A stretch of 12,699 bases of DNA from assembly GCA_004151065.3 (NCBI GenBank), contig NWUY0303921936.1:1-12699 (forward strand), written 5' to 3'. The DNA is from Larix sibirica. Its lineage: Eukaryota; Streptophyta; Pinopsida; Pinales; Pinaceae. A model generated the notes under the pieces. It had not been told where the DNA came from and made no database searches. It saw only the letters and a program-made list of their open reading frames with translations. Below are positions 7,740-12,699 of the stretch, piece after piece (the first letter of the stretch is position 1; every line of letters begins with the position of its first letter). A program made the position numbers and the translations under genes.

Positions 7740-8123
7740 CAAGAGAAACAACGAAAGGCTACAAATGATGACGAAATTGAGAGGCTTTCCTCAAATCTGC
7801 AAATGATGGAAAAACCAAGAGGATTTTATCAAATATGTAGATAACCTGTGATAATCAACACAGAGCTATGAAACTGAAGATGAACTCATATGAAATTTAT
7901 GAGGAGTATAAATTTGGTTTTTCAGTCGACCGAGAAAAGTAAATTATTGGATGAGGGGCCATGTTTCAAAGTTCGTACACATGAAAGAAGGTGCGGATCC
8001 TACTTGGATTGTGTAGATGAAGTTTTGCTTTTAACATTGTTTGAATTGCAAGAATCTAGCTTAAGCCTCTACCTTACAGGTTATTTCTTCCTGTCAAATA
8101 ATTTCAACCAGTTACGTATTTAG
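7740..8123 (+). pseudogene. coiled-coil-like coding remnant, unidentified
   Basis: Three short plus-strand frame segments read as protein: 7740-7841 (QEKQRKATNDDEIERLSSNL, helical and charged), 7880-7939 (MNSYEIYEEYKFGFSVDREK) and 7890-8123 (a 77-codon ATG frame). They need at least two frame changes to join. The first contains a 38-bp tandem duplication (7759-7834), so its helix-like pattern is partly produced by the repeat. No family is recognised. It may belong to the same class of dead coiled-coil proteins seen at 9519-10561, but no direct sequence match is evident. Confidence 0.3.
7759..7834. repeat. 38-bp tandem duplication, diverged
   Basis: Units 7759-7796 and 7797-7834 align as CTRCAAATGATG...GAGG.TTT..TCAAAT, about 70 percent identical by eye and gap-free. 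The period is not a multiple of three, so the two copies are read in different frames. Confidence 0.7.
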
Positions 8124-8533
8124 ATATCCTGAAGCCCTAGCTCCACTTCACTCTATTCTATATCTCCCGAATGCAAATCTGGTTGACTCGGATAATAGTG
8201 AACCAGTGAATGCGCTCACGTGGAATTAGGGTGTAAGATATGGGGGACATCATGCAATTTATGTTATGGACCAAAGACTTAAGATGGCATAAGATAACAA
8301 CAATACACACCATGTACAACAATGTAAATGTGGAGCACAACTCCAATATAGATAAGAGAGACGTGTTACAACAATAAATCCTTAAAGAATAAGAGATCCT
8401 TCTCCAATTACCCCAAGGCATTCACATAATCATTTCACATGTCCCATGTCCCTCATAAATGACTACATTACCTTTATATACATACCTACTCATTACACAT
8501 GAGGCCCCTTCATTAGGCCATCCCTATTACATA
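8124..8533. other. interval without a supportable gene
   Basis: Both strands have partly open frames (minus 8158-8421, 87 codons, hydrophobic; plus about 8240-8370), but neither shows a motif. AT-rich pyrimidine tracts run into the 42-bp repeat that follows. Confidence 0.4.
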
Positions 8534-8617
8534 TACATTTATCCCCATATATTTCCCCCATGGGGTCATATTACGTACATTTAACCCCATATATCCCCCC
8601 CCTTAGGTCATATCAAT
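8534..8617. repeat. 42-bp tandem duplication with C-runs
   Basis: Units 8534-8575 and 8576-8617 each run TACATTTWACCCCATATAT, then a C-run, then GGTCATATYA. A third, poorly conserved unit may precede them from about 8485 (GGCCCC...AGGCCAT). The copies differ mostly within the C-rich centre. Confidence 0.8.
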
Positions 8618-8640
8618 TTACTACAGGGAAACTAATAATT

Positions 8641-9111
8641 CAAGATCTCTAGAAAGTGTTGGAAGCACTCACAGACTTTATAATCAAGCTTGTAGTTGTC
8701 AATGGAATTATGAGTAAGTATCCTGCACAACTTGGCCATTAATATGTTTACCATATGAAATTATTTAATAGATTCTAAGTAATATATTATACTACAATTG
8801 CATTTTTTTAACATTTGCTTTTAGAAAATTACAAATCTTGAAGAATAAAGTTTGAAGGTATCACTGACTTCATAGTTGAACTCGTAGTTGTTACAATAGT
8901 AACAGGCAGCTTCAAGAGAACTAGCTTGGCATATGTGAGGAGAATTACTTCTACTTGGATAATTGTTGTTGCAAAACCTAACAACCTTGAGATTGCGAGG
9001 AGGAATCAACTGCTAAATCAACAAAACCTCGGGACAATACCCCTAAGTGTCACATGGGTAAAGTCCTCTCTCTTTAGGTTTCCCAAGTCCACCAAAGCAG
9101 ACCTGGACTAA
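8641..9111 (+). pseudogene. possible two-exon gene remnant with 27-residue repeat
   Basis: Proposed exon 1 (8641-8713) reads VLEALTDFIIKLVVVNGIM after a TAG at 8650-8652. Proposed exon 2 (8825-9111) reads FEGITDFIVELVVVTIV, then SFKRTSLAYVRR, IIVVAKPNNLEIARRNQLLN and a Ser/Lys-rich end at TAA 9109-9111. Between them lies a 111-nt AT-rich stretch with GTAAGTAT at 8714 and a T-rich TTTTAG ending at 8824, close to plant splice consensus. Removing it keeps one frame and puts the two TDFI..LVVV motifs exactly 27 codons apart. A third, weaker copy (ITSTWIIVVA) follows 28 codons later. A TGA at 8839-8841 would break the spliced frame. The repeat length is compatible with leucine-rich repeats, but the match is weak and no family is claimed. 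It could also be a plain ~190-bp genomic duplication. Confidence 0.4.
8714..8824 (+). other. candidate intron (GTAAGTAT ... TTTTAG)
   Basis: The stretch begins GTAAGTAT and ends with a T-rich tract (CATTTTTTTAACATTTGCTTTTAG). It is far more AT-rich than its flanks. Its length of 111 nt is typical of a short plant intron. Support is from sequence signals and frame continuity only. Confidence 0.4.
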
Positions 9112-9518
9112 CAACAGGAGGTGATCATAGTCAATATTTTTCAAGTACTTTCCAATAAGAAACAACTTTCCCACATTACTTACTCAACCAATTTTAGGAA
9201 ATAATGCGCCTAAGGAATTAGCAAAGGGCTTCAAAAGTGGCACAATATGGGAATGCTAAGGGGTTTGAGGTTTACATGGTTGAAATATCCCCCTAAGCGA
9301 AATATGAGAAATAGAGTAACTAAATGAGATTTAGGAATAAAATACTAACTACCCTCATAAAAAGACAGTGACACAGTTTATGACCCGGGCTATAAATGAA
9401 GTTGGAGATTCCACTTCAATGTGATTAAATGTGCCTAGGTTATGGAGAATATAAGTCACTATCCTTTTTTTAGGGTAAATAATTAAAATTGATTTCTAGC
9501 TTTAAATGTTAAAACAAT
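9112..9518. other. interval without a clear gene
   Basis: The frame of the preceding remnant stays readable for about 70 codons past its stop (to 9327) with few stops, for example QQEVIIVNIFQVLSNKKQLS, so this could be more of the same decayed gene. No motif is recognised and nothing else is seen. Confidence 0.35.
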
Positions 9519-10561
9519 ACCCACTTGTGGATGCGTCCGCCCAACAAATTAAGGGATGGAAGACAGATGGTTACTCATTGATAACATGGGTCAGGGACTC
9601 ATACAAAGGCGAATTGGGATAATAGGGCATATTGGGCATGGGTGATTTCTTTGTATATGGTTTCTCTCCTTGATGAATTCAACATCGCATGACTAGTTAA
9701 CAAGCATTTAATTACCGCAAGGGGTTATGATGGATTAGTATGCAGGTGATGGGCCTCAACGAATGATGCCGAGGAGAGTGTAAAATGTTTATGGAAGGAA
9801 GAAGTATCTCAATGGTAAGGCCATGACTTTCATTATATTTCTTCGTCTCTTTCTGCCTTTCTTTGTGCCTTCGGTGTTCTGTTTGGAAGGTATTTCTAGG
9901 TAAAGTTTACTTTAGTTTGTGAAACCTCCATCCTTTCTCCCTCCCTCTCCTTGTGGATGCTCTCATTCCCTTATATGGCGACCCCTTGGGTTGCTTCTCT
10001 ATTTGGGGGTCATTCCAATTCTCCCATGCAATGGTGGGAAAAGGAAGGGGTGATGATGGAAGAGGGGAAACAATAGCAATTTCCAGACTAAAGTGCATGT
10101 AGAAGAAGGGGAAGCTAAAACCACCTACATCATCCAAATTCCATTCCCCATTTGGGACAAAACTTCCAACGTAGAGGCATGGGTAAAAACTAAGTAAGAG
10201 TTCATCAAGGCCGGGGATATTGTTGTTGAAATGAATCCTTGGTTTCAGGACACTTGGTACTCTCACACTAGAGAAAATGAAATACTACAGGGCCATAGCT
10301 CTCTATTGGCAGGTCAAGTCCTTGTTGGGTAAGGTTATTCTTGATAGTTAGGGAGAAAGGAACAAAATTCTATTATAGTTGGATGACCTCATAGAAGAAA
10401 ACAATAAACTGTAGGGCAAGCTCAACATAATTATCAATGTTACTACAAGTTTGGAATTTATTGTCTCAACACTTGATCCAACTCTAGCTTCAGCTCCTAA
10501 AACTCTCGTGGGCAAGAGGTGCCCCTAATTCCCATTTTTTATTGATGAATCAGAAGATTAG
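9519..10561 (+). pseudogene. long dead coding region with C-terminal coiled coil
   Basis: Three plus-strand frames read as one protein in order. Segment 1 (about 9519-10088) contains WAWVISLYMVSLLDEFNIA, LVNKHLITARGYDGLVCR, WASTNDAEESVKCLWKEEVS, then HDFHYISSSLSAFLCAFGVL. Segment 2 (about 10060-10260) contains FQTKVHVEEGEAKTTYIIQI, FPIWDKTSNVEAWVKTK, EFIKAGDIVVEMNPWFQDTW. Segment 3 (about 10256-10528, possibly to TAG 10559-10561) contains LEKMKYYRAIALYWQVKSLL, a coiled coil (LDDLIEENNKL) and FIVSTLDPTLASAPKTLVGK. Two frame changes (near 10060-10090 and 10255-10285) and stops such as TAG at 10349, 10376 and 10412 show that it is dead; each of these TAGs sits in a Gln-compatible place. The total length exceeds 330 codons. 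I do not recognise the family. A gag-like or ORF1-like protein of a plant element or a plant-mobile-domain-type protein are possibilities, neither shown. Confidence 0.6.
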
Positions 10562-10606
10562 TTTAGTTTCTTTGCATAATAACTTTTTAATGCTTAGTTA
10601 TCATAG

Positions 10607-10860
10607 TTTTTTTAAAACAGAAACCGATAACCAAATTATATTAAAAAGGTTGTGCACAACCATCCATTTGCATAGCAAAAATGCAATCTGAAATCAATTG
10701 TTGTATGAGAAGAGAAAACTAGAACATGGACAAACTTAAATTTGTAAAAATTCCTGGTAGGTTTCCTAGAATTTGGCGTATTATAGGAGGGATATACCCT
10801 TACAAACTGCTCGCATAACAAAACACAAAAAAATATTTAAACTTCCTGGAAAAAAAGACC
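10607..10860 (-). other. LINE 3' UTR with palindrome and A tail
   Basis: After the last readable codons the minus strand has AT-rich 3' sequence ending CCTTTTTAATATAATTTGG, then TTATCGGTTTCTGTTTT and A7. A perfect 14-bp palindrome GGTTGTGCACAACC lies at 10648-10661, about 35 bases before the tail. LINE reverse transcriptases commonly recognise a 3' structure of their RNA, so the hairpin is a candidate recognition element. Its role is inferred from position only. A 61-codon minus frame (10636-10821) here is probably accidental. Confidence 0.5.
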
Positions 10861-11136
10861 TTACAGGTAATCCTTCTTGCATAGAAACCTATAGACCAGT
10901 TCCAGAACTGAGATTTCTTCGATCATACGGGCTCCATCACTTGCAGACTCTTGACAATGATTGCATTGGTTCATCTTGTCCATTTTGATCATTTCTTCCT
11001 TGATTATATCAACTATGCTGATAAGCTCATGCAAATTCCCCTCCAAATCGTATATCCTAGAATCCTTGCAGGTTAGCTCCTCTGAAATGTATCTAATGTC
11101 CACTGCAACCTCTTTGTTCCCTGCATGCCTTTGCAA
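10861..11136 (-). pseudogene. LINE extension, coiled-coil segment with CxxC
   Basis: This minus-strand frame of about 91 codons continues, after a frame change near 11110-11140, from the readable stretch upstream (FMKGNLEDFKTHLRRVFKVV). It is strongly helical and charged: YISEELTCKDSRIYDLEGN, LHELISIVDIIKEEMIKMDK, then NQCNHCQES and ARMIEEISVLELVYRFL. Spacing of Leu/Ile suggests a coiled coil. The CNHC pair is a minimal metal-binding candidate. Its position between RNase H and the 3' UTR of the LINE suggests a C-terminal extension of the polyprotein, but a separate inserted fragment cannot be excluded. Confidence 0.5.
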
Positions 11137-11137
11137 A

Positions 11138-11657
11138 CAACCTTAAATACCCTGCGCAGATGTGTTTTAAAGTCTTCCAAATTACCCTTCATAAAAGCAA
11201 AAACGTCTGACTAACCTGCTATTGTTTCCAACTTCAATTCCAGAGAGTGTCTGAGATTTTATGAGGCCGGGATCCAAAAGGGGAGGGCTTTGAACATCTC
11301 ACAAATTTCCTTCCGGTCCAAATTACATTCCGGAAACTCTCGCTTCTCTGTTACCTCCACAGGATGAATGAGAAGAGGGAACAATACACTCTCCCTATTA
11401 AACGGCATCACTGACATCAGAGCTCCTCTAATGTCACTTGTGCGGGTGCATCCTTTTATTACTGCGGAGACAATCGATTTAATTACGCCTGCATGGTTTG
11501 ACCTTTCAAGAAGAAGGGAGTTGGACCCCTCATACAACCACCCACACGTCCCCCATTGTGGAGAATAGGGGGGCAACACCAATGTCTTAAACATGCACCT
11601 CACCTTCGTGTTGCGATGACCTTGGGACATTATGCAAGGAAATGTTAGGGAACACAT
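11138..11657 (-). pseudogene. LINE extension between RNase H and coiled coil
   Basis: A minus-strand frame is open for 132 codons (11259-11657) and continues past a TAA (11259-11261) and a TAG (11211-11213) for about 40 more. It includes RKEICEMFKALPFWIP, NLRHSLELKLETIAG and SDVFAFMKGNLEDFKTHLRR. It overlaps the end of the RNase H frame by a few codons, so one frameshift joins the two. No domain is recognised in it. The plus-strand frame opposite (11368-11568) is a shadow. The stretch is unusually long for a region that in most plant LINEs is a short tail. Confidence 0.45.
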
Positions 11658-12187
11658 TTGCTCACCCTTTCTCTACTTACGTAGGTTACAATTCCTTGAG
11701 CGTTTCTAGTTCCTTGGTTTGCTAGCTTGTCATCAATACCATTATTCTCTCTCAATTTGTGGAAACAAGAGATAGCAGAAGGCTTGTTGATATGGGTTAT
11801 TCTCTCATGTATCCTCTTGCATCTAAAGGTTCCCTTTTCATACCCAATCCTCATCTTTTGAATTACCTGCATGGAATCCCCCAAAACCAATAACTTTGGA
11901 ATTTTTAGTGTCGAGACTAGTTCAAGGCCAAGAAGGAGAGCCAACCATTCAGCTTCATTGTTAGATTTGTTTCTCAGTCCCCAAGCAAAGGAATTGACTA
12001 TTTTTCGTCTTGGATAAAAAATGATCCCTCCCACACCTGCCTCCCTTGGATTGCCTTTGGAAGCCCCGTTAAAGAACAAGGAGAAACATTGTTTCTTATT
12101 CCACCAAAGTTTGAAATCCTTTTTGCTTTTCATGATTTCCCATTCTAAGTTCTTTCGATCGCTCTTTTTGGATCGAAGTGAACTCAC
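11645..12187 (-). pseudogene. LINE RNase H domain, first catalytic Asp lost
   Basis: The frame is open for 180 codons, starting only at a GTG and preceded in frame by two stops (TAG 12188-12190 and TAA 12197-12199). It matches plant LINE RNase H: SLFFNGASKGNP (residues 36-47), VGGIIF (52-57), SNNEAEWLALLLGLELV (75-91), LLVLGDSMQVIQ (99-110), and FHKLRENNGIDDKLANQGT (142-160). The carboxylates expected at the active site are Asn40 (normally Asp, in FDGAS), Glu80, Asp104 and Asp153. Replacement of the first by Asn would abolish catalysis, and a G-to-A change of the codon explains it. The domain is otherwise full length. It degrades the RNA strand during target-primed reverse transcription in living elements. 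Confident as a family call; the copy is dead. Confidence 0.93.
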
Positions 12188-12196
12188 CTACATAAA

Positions 12197-12604
12197 TTAT
12201 TTTTCCCAAATTGCCTCTCTGCTCGATAGGGGTTCTGAGATAGGGAAGGAAAGACCATTGGATGCCAAACTTTCAGCTGTCAAATTGACAGCTCTGAAAG
12301 AAACCCTGTTGAAATCTGCTCTCTTTTCCTCAAAAATACTTTGTTCCTCTCTAACTAGATTTGCCAACATATATTCAATGGTAGAGCGTTCCAAACTCTT
12401 TGAAAGGTTGGATTTCTTCGAAATGATCCTGGATAAGTTATTTTTCAGTTCTCTATCAACTCTTGGACTTGTCCAAGTATTGATGGATTCGCACTTAGAT
12501 TCCCCACCACTTTTTCCCAAACCTTCTTTGAGAAATCACAAGCTATAAAAAGATGACTAGAGTTTTCTTCAGAAGACTTGTAGAGAACAAATCGCAAGGG
12601 ACCC
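12197..12604 (-). pseudogene. LINE zinc-knuckle region and RNase H linker
   Basis: From 12604 the minus strand reads LRFVLYKSSEENSSHLFIAC, then DFSKKVWEKVVGNL, the reverse-transcriptase-associated zinc-binding region of plant LINEs (zf-RVT type, C-x2-C...H..C). The first two Cys are replaced by Phe and Tyr, while HLFIAC is kept. It goes on with PTFQRVWNALPLNICWQI, a TAG (12355-12357) where Trp is expected, then LERNK. A TGA at 12445-12447 is also in a Trp-like place. At 12340-12342 an AAA run looks one base short, shifting to the frame SIFEEKRADFNRVSFRAVNL that leads to RNase H, ended by TAA 12197-12199. The 107-codon frame 12197-12520 mixes true sequence (from about 12345 down) with out-of-frame sequence above it. 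Confidence 0.85.
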
Positions 12605-12699
12605 TGTAATACCCCCATTTTAACCCTTAGGATATATTGGCTTTTAATGTAAATAATGTATACATGCGATGTATGTTTCCCTAGTGTGGAGCTTAAGGC
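12605..12699 (+). mobile_element. possible start of an LTR (TGTAATACCCCC)
   Basis: LINE homology stops at 12604, and the next bases are TGTAATACCCCCATTTTAAC. Many plant Ty3/gypsy LTRs begin TGTAAYACCCC, so this may be the 5' end of an LTR inserted in the LINE. The window ends before any CA terminus, primer-binding site or duplicated target could confirm it. Confidence 0.4.

Larger units (their letters stand above)
10607..12604 (-). mobile_element. 3' part of a plant LINE (non-LTR retrotransposon)
   Basis: Reading on the minus strand from 12604 to 10607 gives a zinc-knuckle region, a linker, RNase H, a long readable extension, a 3' UTR and a short A tail (seven A on the minus strand, 10613-10607, after CGGTTTCTGTTTT). 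Everything upstream (endonuclease, reverse transcriptase) is absent, because the sequence changes abruptly at 12604/12605 where an LTR-like start begins. No target-site duplication could be matched between the two ends. This suits a LINE interrupted by a later insertion rather than simple 5' truncation. The parts are described separately. Confidence 0.8.

Noticed and set aside
8158-8421. 87-codon hydrophobic minus-strand frame
   Set aside because: Its hydrophobicity follows the T-rich strand. It has no domain and no neighbouring coding segment.
8821-9009. 62-codon minus-strand open frame with a repeat-like Asn/Tyr motif
   Set aside because: The plus-strand reading of the same bases gives a better motif match and a longer frame. 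The minus reading is probably a mirror of the repeat.
9907-10266. 119-codon minus-strand open frame
   Set aside because: It is antisense to the dead coding region at 9519-10561, which reads more coherently on the plus strand.
12021-12548. 175-codon plus-strand open frame
   Set aside because: It is antisense to the LINE RNase H and linker, whose family motifs are clear on the minus strand.

Overview
This window looks like an intergenic, transposon-graveyard stretch of a land-plant nuclear genome. It is AT-rich, has no intact long gene, no operon-like packing and no ribosome-binding-site logic, and it holds decayed non-LTR (LINE) retrotransposons whose RNase H domains are of the plant LINE type. 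The style of decay (very old copies, many substitutions, sparse genes) would suit a large gymnosperm genome such as a conifer. That taxonomic guess is inference and not demonstrated by the sequence.

Layout. 1-790: minisatellite-like DNA, including three 27-bp units that read on the minus strand as a nonapeptide repeat, and a looser ~25-27-bp array built around GGTGC/GCACC. 1150-1830 (+): a dead coding region, Gln-rich and then Val/Glu/Ala-rich, in three frame segments, followed by a G-rich 59-bp tandem repeat. 2220-3290: AT-rich DNA with simple repeats, a tiny Stowaway-like hairpin, a near-perfect 41-bp tandem duplication and three 28-bp CCACC-rich units. 3292-4645 (+): a second dead coding region with a basic N-terminal part, a Ser/Pro-rich linker, a short coiled coil and a nine-cysteine C-terminal module. 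5288-5993 (-): RNase H and downstream coding remnant of one LINE, disabled only by amber codons. 6132-6554 (-) and 7740-8123 (+): weaker coding-like remnants. 8641-9111 (+): a possible two-exon gene remnant whose proposed 111-nt intron joins two copies of a 27-residue motif in frame. 9519-10561 (+): a long dead coding region in three frames that ends in a coiled coil. 10607-12604 (-): the 3' part of a second LINE (zinc-knuckle region, linker, RNase H, long extension, 3' UTR, short A tail). 12605-end: sequence starting TGTAATACCCCC, which resembles an LTR start and abruptly ends the LINE.

Nothing here appears to work as a living pathway. The main interest is the set of unidentified coiled-coil or cysteine-rich dead proteins, which may be ORF1/gag-like proteins of poorly described plant elements, and the mutational signature. 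Most in-frame stops can be explained by C-to-T (or G-to-A) change of CAG, CAA, CGA or TGG, and many fall in CHG context, as expected for DNA long methylated by the plant silencing machinery.
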